From NCBI GenBank assembly GCA_964643295.1, contig CAZXSN010000006.1, forward strand, positions 1 to 64,000: a stretch of DNA of 64,000 bases, written 5' to 3'. Below, piece by piece: positions 34,960 through 44,040 of this stretch (position 1 is the stretch's first letter; each line of letters opens with the position of its first letter). The stretch comes from Merdiplasma sp964643295 (lineage in GTDB: Bacteria; Bacillota; Clostridia; Lachnospirales; Lachnospiraceae). The position numbers and the translations under genes were made by a program. The notes beneath the pieces were generated by a model, which was not told the DNA's origin, did not search any database, and saw nothing but the letters and a program-made list of their open reading frames with translations.

Positions 34960-37900
34960 TTATTTAACCGTCACTTTGCACTTCTTCGTTACTTTTCCGC
35001 AGGTCACTGTGATGGTAGCGGTTCCCTTCTTCTTCCCGGTGATGACACCCTTGGAATCTACCGTCGCTACACTCGTCTTGGATGACTTGTAGGTAATCGT
35101 ATCTGTGCAGTCCGCCGGAGCTGCCTTCGCCTTCAAGGCAACCGTCTTCCCTACCTTCACACTAACTTTGCTTTGAACACCTGTCAGCTTTGTGCAGGGA
35201 ACTGCCGGCACCGTAACTTTACATTTCGCGGTCTTCTTACCGGCCTTCACAGTAATCGTAGCGGTACCCACTCCCACAGCCTTAATCTTGCCCTTCGAGG
35301 AGACGGTCGCTACCTTCTTATTGGAAGTGGTAAAGGTCACCTTATCCTGGCTCGTTACAGGCGAAAGCACCGGCTTCAGCGTTAAAGTCTTACCTTTCTT
35401 CAGCGTTTCATTCTTATTGATGCCGGTAATCTTCGTCGTTGTCACAGCCGCTTTCTTTACCGTCACCTTGAAGGATTTCTTTGTGCCGCTCTTTAACGTC
35501 ACCGTAACGGTTGCTGTACCCGCCTTTGACTGAGCAGTCAGTTTAAATGTGCCAGCCTTCTTGTTAATGTTGGAAACCTTCACTACAGAAGTTTTGCTGG
35601 ACTTTACGCTGGCCACGTAATCGCCGGTGGTCATCTTGGTGACTTTAAACGCAGTCGTGCTCTGTTTTGTCTGCATGGTAAGGTTGCTTGCCGTAAGCTT
35701 GATTGTCGCTTTCAGTTTCGCGGTCTTCCTGGTTTCCTTTTCACCGCAGACGCTGCAGGTTCTCGTCTCTTCGCCTTCTGCCAAAGCGGTTGCCTTCTTC
35801 GTTTCGGTCCAGCTGCCCCAGCTGTGAGCACCAGTCGCAGGAATAGACTCCGTTTTGGTCTTTCCGCAGCCATTCTTGCAGGTAAAGGTTTTCACGCCCG
35901 GCTTTACGCACGTCGCAGGTGTAGTCACTTTCCCTTCATCCCAAGCATGAGCTTCCGGATCAACAGGGATAGACTCCGTTTTCGTCTTCCCACACAACTT
36001 ACAGGTATAGGTTTTCACACCAGGCTTCGTACATGTCGCTGGTGTCGTCACTTTCCCTTCATCCCAAACATGAGCTTGCGGATCAACAGGAATTTCCTCT
36101 GTTGTCATCGTTCCGCAGCCATTCCTACAATAAAATGTTCTGACGCCTTTTTCTGTGCACGTCGCAGGCTTTGTCACAGTTCCGTTATCCCAGTCGTGGG
36201 CATCTGGATCAATCGCAGAAGTCACTCTAATTTCATTATTCTCAATGAATCCACAATCTACACACTCCCGATATGACGTCCCCTGCTCAGTACAGGTTGC
36301 TGGCCTCTCGACATCCTCAAAATGATGTCCTTCCGAACACACTCCATCAAACCAATAATCACGTCGGCATACTTCATTCCATTCTTCATCGCCGTTCTCA
36401 TAGACTTCTCGCTGTTCCACAGCAAGACTAATGCCCGTTCCCCAGTCTCCTTTTCGGATTAGTACCGGTACCAACCAATCTTCTGTACCCTCTTTTACAT
36501 CCCAAGCATTGGAATCCTTGTTAACAAGATGAACACGATAATCTTCGTTTCCAATAAGTGGAATTGTTTCCTTCTCTGATCCTACGATGGAACGCTCCAT
36601 ATACAGATCAAACAATTCAGAGTTGTTAAGATCCAATTCATCTCCGAGATCCACATAATACTGAAAACCCTCGACACTTCCAAGAGTTACAGGAAAGAGC
36701 ACATTATACTCTCTGGTAACATTCACATATAGAATTCGGCCCGTCTCCTCCTGCGGTACACCATTTTTTATAACAAAGACCTTGATAAGGTTTTCAATAG
36801 AACGATATCCTTTTTCCTTGGATGCATCCACTTCAATGGACTTTCCATCATCGCGGACTCGAAGCTCTACCTGGCCCCAAGCTTCCTTCTGATTTTCTGG
36901 AGTATCAATTTCCACATAATAATCGTCTACGGGATCGAAATGATAAGCACCCTCCTCATCTCTCCATTGGCGATTTAACGCAGTCGTTACAGTTTTCCGG
37001 TCACCTGCTCTTATTCCGTTATTGTCATTTTCATAAAATAAATCAAGTCTCCAAGCTTCCTCTCTTACCATCACCACATAACTTTTTATCGCCTGTTTTC
37101 CTGTCAGAGGATCTATATAAGTGAGATTAACCTCAAAGCTGCCAGATTGATCCCCTGCTATTACGGCCCACCCATTATCTTCCTCTCTGTACTCGACTGT
37201 CAATTCAGGGCTGGTTTCAATATTCTGCACCTCTATCCAAAATTCCTCGCCGTCAGGATGACTGGCGTCCCTGATCCACATACGAACATTTTTATCAAAC
37301 CCAAGCTCATCTCCTGAAAAAATGTCTAAGTCCCATGGATCAGTATAAGGCCATTCCACCGAGTATTCCAGTTCACGCAACTCCACCCACAAATCACGTT
37401 CAGAGACATTCACATTATTAATGTAGATTACCAGGTTTACTTGGAAACCTCCTAATCCCGAATCCTGCCCATACTCATCCTTAAGAAGTTCTCCATTCAA
37501 AGTAATGGTATGTCCGTCTTCCGATTCTTCAAAATAGTTGCTGCTCGATTCAGATGGAATAAACTTACTGTCATCACCTTCGTCCGTATATGTTCCGATT
37601 GTCCATTCGTATCTGACATCTTCTTTAAGGTCATCCAAGTTTTCTGTATTCAGGCTGAGCTTATACTGCTCATCTGTAAACATCCAGGTCCATCCACCAT
37701 TATCACCACGCAGATTGTCAAACCAGGCGCTGTAGTCATGATCATAAAATTGGATTCCAGTTCCAAAAACTTCCTCATATTCTCCATCCGGGTCATCCTG
37801 ATTTTTCGGACGATAGGCAATCACATTCAAACCCGTTCCCCAGGGCACTTTCTTAACGATTTGGAAAGAATCCGTATCTACCATACCACTATCCGTTGTG

Positions 37901-39264
37901 TATGACGTTTCGGAATTCCCATAAGTGATAGAAAAATCATTAGGGTCCCAGTCTGTCAGTGCAAATTTGACATCGTTCAGCAGTTCGTCACCAGTATTTG
38001 TGATCCAGTATAACCTTGGAGTAAACGTTACCTTTTTCCCTGGAGCAACATCCCAAAACTCCTCTTTCGTCATCCCTTCCGGTTCCACGTTCAACCGATA
38101 ATAGCCGCCCTGTACATCTACATAAAAATCATAATCACAGGATTCCTTCGTTCCATCTTCCAGAGATATCTCAGCCGTTGCCTCACCATAAATCCAACCC
38201 GGTGTTCCAGTAGATTTAATAACCAGAGATTTACCATCATCCGAGGTAGTGATTTCCACGAGTTCCTCCCAATCTACTTTTGTGCTGCTCCCATCTTCTT
38301 CGTAGCGTCCCGCTTCAGAAACATCATAGGACACCTGATAATTGTCAAGTTCCTCTTCCACCCAACCCTGGTCCTGCTGGAAACTAGCTCTGCGAACAGC
38401 AAATCCAATGGTCATTGTTTCGCCTGCCAGAAGGTAATTATCATCTATTGGATAAAGCGGATTCATAAAATATTTATAATCATCTCGTACTTCAACATCA
38501 AACGTTTGAACCCCGTCACCGCTGTCTCCCTCCGCTTTTTCATAGACAAAGCGAAGCTGTGCCTGACCAGCAGCCAGAGCTTCAACATGCCAGTTGCCGT
38601 CATCATCCCTATATGGGCGTAAAATATTTTCATCGGTTACCTCAAGGGTAAATTCCGTCCAGCCATCGACTTCATCCCCATCATCGTTAACGCCATTAAA
38701 GTACACGTCATGCCCAAACCATAAATCTTCCCCAACAACCATCCTGTTATGATAATATGGATCGAATACACCAGAAGTGAAGTAATACTCATACGAAGCC
38801 GCACCGTCTGCGCTCAGGTTCTGCTCCTCCAGGGCATCTTCCTCTTCCTCGAAAAGCGAATCCTCGGTCTCGATCTCCTCAGAAACCGGTTCTTCTCCTT
38901 CCGGCAGGGAATCCTGAAGAACAACATCCTCCGGTACTGCTTCCTCAAGCGGTTCTTCCTCCGGAACTTCCGGTTCTGCCGGTATCTCTGGAACTGCCGG
39001 CTCTTCCGGCACTTCCTCCAGCAGGATATCTCCGCCCTCTATCAGCTCTGCTGCGGCATCCTCCTGTGCCTCTTCCGGTACTTCCGGCTGCCCGGACACA
39101 TCCTCCAGTGTCGCCCCCTCCGACACGGATTCGACTACCACTTCGTCCTCAAAGAGATCTCCTTCGATCTCCCCGGCGAACGTGACAAGGGCACTGTCCC
39201 CCATCAGCAGGGCAAGCGTCAGTCCCCACGCGGCTGCCCGTTTCCAGATACTGCCTTTTTTCAT
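34960..39264 (-). CDS. Large secreted surface protein with zinc-ribbon-like repeats and three Big2-like domains
   Basis: A 1434-residue protein. The signal peptide is 1-31. An acidic Glu/Pro/Val-rich stretch spans about 32-140. A long region of beta-type modules follows (about 150-970; recurring aromatic and Asp residues suggest divergent Ig-like folds). About five tandem modules of 40-45 residues (about 975-1178) have the pattern PATC...G...C..CG with repeated HxWDxG. Then come three Big2-like domains (about 1180-1434, each ending GTATITV and KCKVTV). There is no sorting motif or TM end, so attachment is indirect or it is released. DNA of the central part is visibly more AT-rich than either end. 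The ATG at 39264 is preceded by AGGAGG. Confidence 0.88.
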   Translation of the reverse strand: MKKGSIWKRAAAWGLTLALLMGDSALVTFAGEIEGDLFEDEVVVESVSEGATLEDVSGQPEVPEEAQEDAAAELIEGGDILLEEVPEEPAVPEIPAEPEVPEEEPLEEAVPEDVVLQDSLPEGEEPVSEEIETEDSLFEEEEDALEEQNLSADGAASYEYYFTSGVFDPYYHNRMVVGEDLWFGHDVYFNGVNDDGDEVDGWTEFTLEVTDENILRPYRDDDGNWHVEALAAGQAQLRFVYEKAEGDSGDGVQTFDVEVRDDYKYFMNPLYPIDDNYLLAGETMTIGFAVRRASFQQDQGWVEEELDNYQVSYDVSEAGRYEEDGSSTKVDWEELVEITTSDDGKSLVIKSTGTPGWIYGEATAEISLEDGTKESCDYDFYVDVQGGYYRLNVEPEGMTKEEFWDVAPGKKVTFTPRLYWITNTGDELLNDVKFALTDWDPNDFSITYGNSETSYTTDSGMVDTDSFQIVKKVPWGTGLNVIAYRPKNQDDPDGEYEEVFGTGIQFYDHDYSAWFDNLRGDNGGWTWMFTDEQYKLSLNTENLDDLKEDVRYEWTIGTYTDEGDDSKFIPSESSSNYFEESEDGHTITLNGELLKDEYGQDSGLGGFQVNLVIYINNVNVSERDLWVELRELEYSVEWPYTDPWDLDIFSGDELGFDKNVRMWIRDASHPDGEEFWIEVQNIETSPELTVEYREEDNGWAVIAGDQSGSFEVNLTYIDPLTGKQAIKSYVVMVREEAWRLDLFYENDNNGIRAGDRKTVTTALNRQWRDEEGAYHFDPVDDYYVEIDTPENQKEAWGQVELRVRDDGKSIEVDASKEKGYRSIENLIKVFVIKNGVPQEETGRILYVNVTREYNVLFPVTLGSVEGFQYYVDLGDELDLNNSELFDLYMERSIVGSEKETIPLIGNEDYRVHLVNKDSNAWDVKEGTEDWLVPVLIRKGDWGTGISLAVEQREVYENGDEEWNEVCRRDYWFDGVCSEGHHFEDVERPATCTEQGTSYRECVDCGFIENNEIRVTSAIDPDAHDWDNGTVTKPATCTEKGVRTFYCRNGCGTMTTEEIPVDPQAHVWDEGKVTTPATCTKPGVKTYTCKLCGKTKTESIPVDPEAHAWDEGKVTTPATCVKPGVKTFTCKNGCGKTKTESIPATGAHSWGSWTETKKATALAEGEETRTCSVCGEKETRKTAKLKATIKLTASNLTMQTKQSTTAFKVTKMTTGDYVASVKSSKTSVVKVSNINKKAGTFKLTAQSKAGTATVTVTLKSGTKKSFKVTVKKAAVTTTKITGINKNETLKKGKTLTLKPVLSPVTSQDKVTFTTSNKKVATVSSKGKIKAVGVGTATITVKAGKKTAKCKVTVPAVPCTKLTGVQSKVSVKVGKTVALKAKAAPADCTDTITYKSSKTSVATVDSKGVITGKKKGTATITVTCGKVTKKCKVTVK

Positions 39265-39382
39265 AGCAATCCCTCCTATTGTGCGGCTGTGGAAATTGAC
39301 ATGCGGGAGGACCTGATTTCCCTGCATGTACACAGCCAACTTTTATTCAGATCTTATACTAAACTTATTTCCTGGAAAATTG

Positions 39383-39399
39383 GTATGCAGGCTGCATAC
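39383..39399. promoter_or_regulatory. Perfect inverted repeat upstream of the surface-protein gene
   Basis: GTATGCAGGCTGCATAC, seven-base arms with a three-base centre, 119 bases before the start codon. A TATAAG-like -10 lies about 35 bases further on. It may be an operator; unproven. Confidence 0.4.
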
Positions 39400-39432
39400 T
39401 CGAAGAGATTTTTGTTGTTTTTGTGATTTTCC

Positions 39433-41364
39433 TTATTCCACTTTCCGTTCTGTTACCTCCAGAGCAAATCCGGGGAACGACACTGCCTCATACAGGCTCT
39501 CTTCCTGTGTCTGGTCTATCTTCATCCACCGCAGATACGGCAAATCGGCAATCACTGAGAAATCATAAACTCCGGTATTGTCTACGCAAAGGGTACTCAT
39601 CTCCGTCACGTTCTCCAGCGGAGACAGATCCGTGACCAGAGTGCCTCCGATGACCAGGTTCCTCAGATTCTTAAATTCCTCAATGCCGTCAAGAGACTTC
39701 AGCCATCCGCCGAACAGGTCAAGACTGTTTAAGTTTTTCAGGCCCAGAAGGGGTTCCAGCGTAGTCTGCCCATAATTGTACATCGTAAGCTCCTGCAGAG
39801 AGGTCATTCGCCCAACCGTCTCTTCCATCTCACTGCTGAAGGAATGAATCATCAGCTTTCTCAGGGAAAGACGCTCCAGCACCGCTGTATCCATCGGCTT
39901 CATATCAAAAGCGATCAGTTCCTCCACCTCCATCCCTTCCAGAGGGGCCAGTTCCTCTACCGAAGTCCCGCTGATATCCAGGACCTTTAATTCCGGAAGG
40001 TCCTGCAGGAGCGCAAGATCCGAAAACTTTGTCCCGGCAACGTATAGTTCCTCCAGTTCTTTCAGGGAAGTGAGCGCGGAAAATTCCTCAACGGGAGTGT
40101 CTCCCAGACTGAGTCTCTTTAAAGGCAGATCCTCCAGGGGAGCAAGATCGGTAAACAGCTGTCTGTCCAGCACCAGCGTCTCCAGGCTGCTCATGCGGGA
40201 TACGTCTGTCAGATCGCGGATGGTTCCAGAATCCGGGTCTATTACCTGCCCATTTATCGAATGCGATCGTCCATTTTGCGTATGTTCATCTTCCTTAAGA
40301 AGGATGTGGCTGCCACAGATCCTCAACTCCTTAATCTGGGCCAGATCCTTCCTGCGGATCAGTTCTCCGGATGTTTTCCCAAGCTGCTCTCTCACCGCCT
40401 GTTCAATCATTTCCGAATGAAACGTGTAGGGGCTCTGACGCCACCCAAAATAGATCCCAATGCCCAAAACGATAAGAAGCATAAGCAGTCCGGCAAGGAC
40501 CGCTCCTTTCCGGTGCTTTCCTTTCCTCTCAGGCTCCACTGCCTGCCCATCCGCCGGGATCCGCAGAATCGCGGACTTTAACTCCCGGCAGTTCTGATAC
40601 CTGTTCACGGGATCCATCTGTGTGCACTTTTCCACCACCTGCAGACAGGCAGGCGACAGCTCCTCCATCGTCCCGGGATCCGGCTTCACAAAGCTTCCTG
40701 TCAGCAGGTAACGGTACACCACGCCCAGCGCATAGACATCCGTGCGGCAGTCTGTCTGCCTATATCCGTACTGTTCCGGCGCGGCGGTCGGCCTGGTACC
40801 GACAAAAACCGTATCATACCCGGAGTCTTCCTTAAACTCCCGCACCGTTTCCACATCGATCAGATAGAGATTCTCTTCCGGAGTAAGGACAATGTTCTGG
40901 GGCTTTAAATCCCGGTGGATCACCGGCGGATCACACTCATGCAGCTGAGCGATCATCTCGCAGAGTCGGCCAAGCAGCTCTCCGGCCCTCTCCACACTCA
41001 TCGGACCTTCCCGCTCCACAATCTCCCAGAGGGTATCACCGGGGATATACTCCCGCAAAAGCCACCCTACGCCTTCTTCTTCCCGCCAGAACACACACTG
41101 GGGCAAAAAAGAAAAGCTGAGACTTTTCAGATTCTCAGCCTCTTTTTTCAGGATATCCCGCGCTCTGCCGGAGGCCCTCTTTAAAATCCAGCTTCTGTTT
41201 CGCCGGTCCCGCAGCAGATAGACCTGCTCTTCTTCCTTCCAGGAAAGACAGGAAGCGATCTCATAACTGTCCCGTAAGTACGACGGAAGCGCCATCTCCT
41301 GCCGGTACAGCTCCAGAAAGCGCTCTTCTTCCCTGTCTGCCTCGTTTTTATCTTCCGTGCCCAT
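39433..41364 (-). CDS. Membrane Ser/Thr protein kinase with extracellular leucine-rich repeats
   Basis: A 643-residue protein. An N-terminal Hanks-type kinase domain spans about 25-275. The ATP-site Lys is in WILKRAS, the catalytic loop is HRDLKPQN, DFG is replaced by DVE in YLIDVETV, and the APE motif is TAAPEQYG. One TM helix (about 286-306) leads to about ten leucine-rich repeats (about 350-640) of internalin-like spacing, such as LEELYVAGTKFSDLALLQDL. The layout resembles a receptor kinase with the LRR as outside sensor. The start at 41364 fits the family; a longer frame reaches 41457 across the preceding gene. It is paired with the HTH gene 15 bases upstream. Confidence 0.85.
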   Translation of the reverse strand: MGTEDKNEADREEERFLELYRQEMALPSYLRDSYEIASCLSWKEEEQVYLLRDRRNRSWILKRASGRARDILKKEAENLKSLSFSFLPQCVFWREEEGVGWLLREYIPGDTLWEIVEREGPMSVERAGELLGRLCEMIAQLHECDPPVIHRDLKPQNIVLTPEENLYLIDVETVREFKEDSGYDTVFVGTRPTAAPEQYGYRQTDCRTDVYALGVVYRYLLTGSFVKPDPGTMEELSPACLQVVEKCTQMDPVNRYQNCRELKSAILRIPADGQAVEPERKGKHRKGAVLAGLLMLLIVLGIGIYFGWRQSPYTFHSEMIEQAVREQLGKTSGELIRRKDLAQIKELRICGSHILLKEDEHTQNGRSHSINGQVIDPDSGTIRDLTDVSRMSSLETLVLDRQLFTDLAPLEDLPLKRLSLGDTPVEEFSALTSLKELEELYVAGTKFSDLALLQDLPELKVLDISGTSVEELAPLEGMEVEELIAFDMKPMDTAVLERLSLRKLMIHSFSSEMEETVGRMTSLQELTMYNYGQTTLEPLLGLKNLNSLDLFGGWLKSLDGIEEFKNLRNLVIGGTLVTDLSPLENVTEMSTLCVDNTGVYDFSVIADLPYLRWMKIDQTQEESLYEAVSFPGFALEVTERKVE

Positions 41365-41378
41365 AAAGCCTGAACCCC

Positions 41379-41834
41379 TTACAGCAATTTCTTTTCGCCG
41401 TGCTTTTCCAGAAACAGCGAAGTCTCTTCCAGATCCTTGTGCCCCTCGATGCAGCATAAGATCGCCGCGTCTCTGCGTACCTTGGGATACAGCGCTCCCT
41501 TCCCCGCCAGAGTCAGAAGATGCTGCGTCTCATCCACGTCCGCCTTCATGGACAGGCTGATGCGGATGATCACATCCCGCCCCGGAATCCGTTCCCCTTT
41601 AAGGATCTGATAGACAAACGGCTTGCTTAAGCAGCTGCGGATGATCATCTGTCCCGGCGTACAATGGTATTTTTTCATCAGCTGATCAAGATACTCCACA
41701 AAACTGGGATCTTCTATAAGGTCCAGCTTCTTCTCAGAAAACCGGGCAGGGGCCTCCTTGATCTGATGAAAGAGCTGATCGGTGGAATACCTGCCAAACT
41801 CCTCTTTCCCATCTTCCAGAATACTGAATATCAT
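41379..41834 (-). CDS. Small helix-turn-helix protein paired with the Ser/Thr kinase
   Basis: A 151-residue protein. An XRE-like HTH occupies about 48-105 (CTPGQMIIRSCLSKPFVYQI then KGERIPGRDV). The C-terminal part (about 106-150) is helical. The first 45 residues have a Phe-rich section. The start has GGAGGCGGG upstream. HTH genes of this size often precede Hanks-type kinase genes in Clostridia, which suggests phosphorylation by the kinase controls DNA binding. The target is unknown; the adjacent surface-protein gene is the obvious first guess. Confidence 0.7.
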   Translation of the reverse strand: MIFSILEDGKEEFGRYSTDQLFHQIKEAPARFSEKKLDLIEDPSFVEYLDQLMKKYHCTPGQMIIRSCLSKPFVYQILKGERIPGRDVIIRISLSMKADVDETQHLLTLAGKGALYPKVRRDAAILCCIEGHKDLEETSLFLEKHGEKKLL

Positions 41835-42039
41835 CTTCCCGCCTCCGTGAACCTTCCTAAAATTTCAACCCTGTTGACCATCTTATCATATCATTTTTTC
41901 CCGGATTCCTCAACATCCAAAAAATATTTCGGAAGGGGTTCGTGGAGCTCTCCTGACGCCCTCTCCCCTTAAGCTCCCAAGCGTCCATTTTCTTTTTCCC
42001 GTTCCCTTCTTCCACGCGCTGAGCCGAAAGAGCGGCACA
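41835..42039. other. Intergenic region, no gene seen
   Basis: Together with the following terminator this makes a gap of about 325 bases. The promoter of the HTH gene should lie at its left end but no clear -35/-10 pair was found. Confidence 0.4.
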
Positions 42040-42082
42040 AAAAAAGAGGCATCCTGCCGTCTTACGCGTCAAAAGATGCCTC
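42040..42082 (-). terminator. Terminator of the HPr-like gene
   Basis: GAGGCATC/GATGCCTC stem around a 21-base loop, followed on the minus strand by seven T. Confidence 0.75.
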
Positions 42083-42160
42083 CGCTTTCTGCTCTCCCGC
42101 ATCATACGGGATCTTACAGTTAGCCGTTTGAGTTTTCCCGCGTCTTATAACGCGGCTGCC

Positions 42161-42388
42161 TTAAGAAACCGCGTACTTTTTCAGGACATCAGTAAACTGA
42201 ACGTCCTCCTCGCTGTATTTCACAGTCAGATCCTTGGAAAGATCCAGGCTTAACACCCCCATCAGTGATTTCGCATCGATGATGATGCGGTTATACCAGA
42301 TATCAACGTCATAATCACATTCTTCAGCAGCATTCACAAAATCCTTTACGTCCTGTACCTCTCTCAGCCTGATTTTTCTCGTTACCAT
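42161..42388 (-). CDS. HPr-like protein lacking the phosphorylatable histidine
   Basis: A 75-residue protein with the HPr fold ending: the AKSLMGVLSLDL block (about 38-50) corresponds to the Ser46 region of HPr. The N-terminal active-site block (GLHARP in true HPr) is absent; in its place is LREVQDV. It therefore cannot take phosphate on His from enzyme I and may act as a regulatory or structural relative. Such proteins are common in Clostridia. The second ATG (42388) is chosen because AGGAGGT abuts the first ATG with no spacing. It lies just beyond the IS605 end. Confidence 0.8.
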   Translation of the reverse strand: MVTRKIRLREVQDVKDFVNAAEECDYDVDIWYNRIIIDAKSLMGVLSLDLSKDLTVKYSEEDVQFTDVLKKYAVS

Positions 42389-42462
42389 TGCCATACCTCC
42401 TATCAGATATGTCTGTCCCCACAGGGAACGGCTGCTGCCACAACAATACGCAAGATGAAGTC

Positions 42463-42640
42463 AACTGCCCAGTCCCTAAAGGGAATGGGCTTGTAACTGC
42501 CCAGTCGTAGTAACGACTTGCACCTGACGGTGCTTATCTCCGACCTTTAACCTCAATAGGTATTACCTAAAGCGGCGTTACATCGTGGGACGGTTGACTG
42601 CGCCCCTTGCAGGAAAGATTTACTCGCCTGCAACTGTATC
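42463..42640 (-). ncRNA. Probable omega RNA at the tnpB 3' end
   Basis: The RNA would run from the tnpB 3' end into the element end. Hairpins visible here are AGTCG...CGACT (42503-42518), GCACC...GGTGC (42520-42533) and the terminal hairpin (42467-42490). AACTGCCCAGTC occurs twice (42463-42474 and 42494-42505). Known TnpB systems make their guide RNA from this position, with the guide just outside the element. RNA ends are approximate. Confidence 0.5.
42467..42490. repeat. Terminal hairpin of the IS605-type element, tnpB side
   Basis: GCCCAGTCCCTAAAGGGAATGGGC folds as an imperfect stem with a TAAA loop. Confidence 0.75.
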
Positions 42641-43744
42641 CGGTACTAAACTGATTCCCATGCGATACAGATTCATTGCTCCAATACGGTCATCGTTAGA
42701 GTGGTAACCACAATTTTTGCAAGTAAAGAGGTGTTTCTTTTTGTCACGGTTAGCCTTTTCTGTGTGTCCGCATATCGGGCAGCACTGACTCGTGTAAGCA
42801 GGATTGACCTTAATCACTTTATCCTTATGCTGGGCTGCTTTGTAATTCAGCTTCTGCTCAAGGTCATAAAACGACCAGCTTACGCTTATGTAACGATTTC
42901 TGATACACACCTTTTCAGTTGCGCTGCGAATACCAGTTAAGTCCTCAAGAACGAAAAGTGTGTGCTCCGGATTCTCTTCAACGAGTGCCTTCGATACACA
43001 ATGATTGACATCCTGCATCCAACGGGTTTCTCGCTGACCGACAGCTTTGAGTCTTCGTCTTGACGATGGCGTATGGACTTGCTGAAGCCCCCTGCGAAAA
43101 TTTTTGTAGTGTGCTCGCTTCTGTTTGACTGTCCTGCCGCTTACAAAGCCAGATTTATGTTTACTGTCATAAGTGACAACAATAAAGTTGATTCCTCTGT
43201 CAACACCCACTACGTTGCAGATATCAGCATCAATGCATTCCTCAACTTCATAAGTAACAGGGATATGCAGAAAGTATTTGCCATGTTTACTGACGAGTTT
43301 GGCAGTACCGAACCGGTAAGTGTCACGGTCAAAATACTTTTCCATACCCTTTGAAAAGTAAGCAAGCTTGATACGTCCATTGAGCGTGTTAAGTGAGAAA
43401 TATCCCTCTTTGAGAGAGTAATCTCTGTTCCAGACGAGATCATATTGTGATTTCTTGTACAACGGCCGGACCCACTCGTCCTGGGTTTTGAGAATCGTTT
43501 TGTAACTGGCTATGACAGTCTTGATAACTGATTGTGTCATCTGCGACTTAAGACCGAACTTCTCCCGCAGAAAATAATACAGATCGTTGTTTATTGCAAA
43601 CTGATTGAGATTGTGACTCTCAAAAATGTACCCTGAGACATAATTACAGGCATCACAGTACGCATTGCCCGTATCGTCGAGAATAGCTTTCTCCTCGTCT
43701 GACACGATTAATTGGATTTTAGCTGTAACCGTAATAGACTGCAT
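42620..43744 (-). CDS. tnpB: TnpB RNA-guided nuclease
   Basis: A 374-residue protein. The RuvC acids are D in GVDRGIN (about 183), E in LFVLEDLTG (about 267) and D in HSNDDRIGAMN (about 351). The four-Cys zinc ribbon CPICGH...CKNCGY lies between (about 315-340). All catalytic parts are intact and the length is normal (350-420), so it could cut DNA next to its transposon motif using the RNA from its 3' end. The start is the ATG at 43744, after GGAGG with seven-base spacing. Confidence 0.92.
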   Translation of the reverse strand: MQSITVTAKIQLIVSDEEKAILDDTGNAYCDACNYVSGYIFESHNLNQFAINNDLYYFLREKFGLKSQMTQSVIKTVIASYKTILKTQDEWVRPLYKKSQYDLVWNRDYSLKEGYFSLNTLNGRIKLAYFSKGMEKYFDRDTYRFGTAKLVSKHGKYFLHIPVTYEVEECIDADICNVVGVDRGINFIVVTYDSKHKSGFVSGRTVKQKRAHYKNFRRGLQQVHTPSSRRRLKAVGQRETRWMQDVNHCVSKALVEENPEHTLFVLEDLTGIRSATEKVCIRNRYISVSWSFYDLEQKLNYKAAQHKDKVIKVNPAYTSQCCPICGHTEKANRDKKKHLFTCKNCGYHSNDDRIGAMNLYRMGISLVPDTVAGE

Positions 43745-43827
43745 CACACAACCTCCCTGCCATTGCCATTCACTAATGTATACTATATAATTTTATCAAC
43801 GAACTGTCAAGGAAAAATATAAATTTT

Positions 43828-43988
43828 ATGGAAATTTATTGCCATCGTCATGAGATTATTATGATGGAAACCGACAAAGACCATACGATTGAAAAAAAAT
43901 TGTTTTTTGGTCAGACAGATATTTCGCCCGCAGTATCGGGAAAGTGTCATCAGTAACTATTCAGTATTATATTGAGTCACAGAACTGA
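43828..43988 (+). pseudogene. tnpA remnant of the IS605-type element
   Basis: Two frames preserve pieces of a Y1 transposase. The first begins at ATG 43828 and includes METDKDH (the HUH region, cut short). After a run of A the next frame has FWSDRYFARSIGKVSS and ends YYIESQN, which is the C-terminal block of TnpA. The central part and the catalytic Tyr segment are lost. It points away from tnpB and ends 16 bases before the outer hairpin. Confidence 0.75.
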
Positions 43989-44004
43989 AAGGAGCGGCTC
44001 TCCT

Positions 44005-44027
44005 CCCACCCCCTAAAGGGAGGTGGG
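44005..44027. repeat. Terminal hairpin of the IS605-type element, tnpA side
   Basis: CCCACC...GGTGGG stem around CCCTAAAGGG, enclosed by an outer GGCTC/GAGCC pair (43996-44037). Confidence 0.7.
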
Positions 44028-44040
44028 TTTCCGAGCCGAA

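Larger units (their letters stand above)
42455..44040. mobile_element. IS200/IS605-type element with divergent tnpA remnant and intact tnpB
   Basis: The element is bounded by two hairpins that both contain CCCTTTAGGG on the minus strand (42467-42490 and 44005-44027), typical of the subterminal hairpins recognised by TnpA. tnpB reads leftward and the tnpA remnant reads rightward, the divergent order of classic IS605. Exact cleavage sites are not visible. With tnpA broken, it could move only if helped by a related element. Confidence 0.75.

Noticed and set aside
41857..42105. Minus-strand frame of 82 codons
   Set aside because: It crosses the terminator of the HPr-like gene and has no ribosome site.
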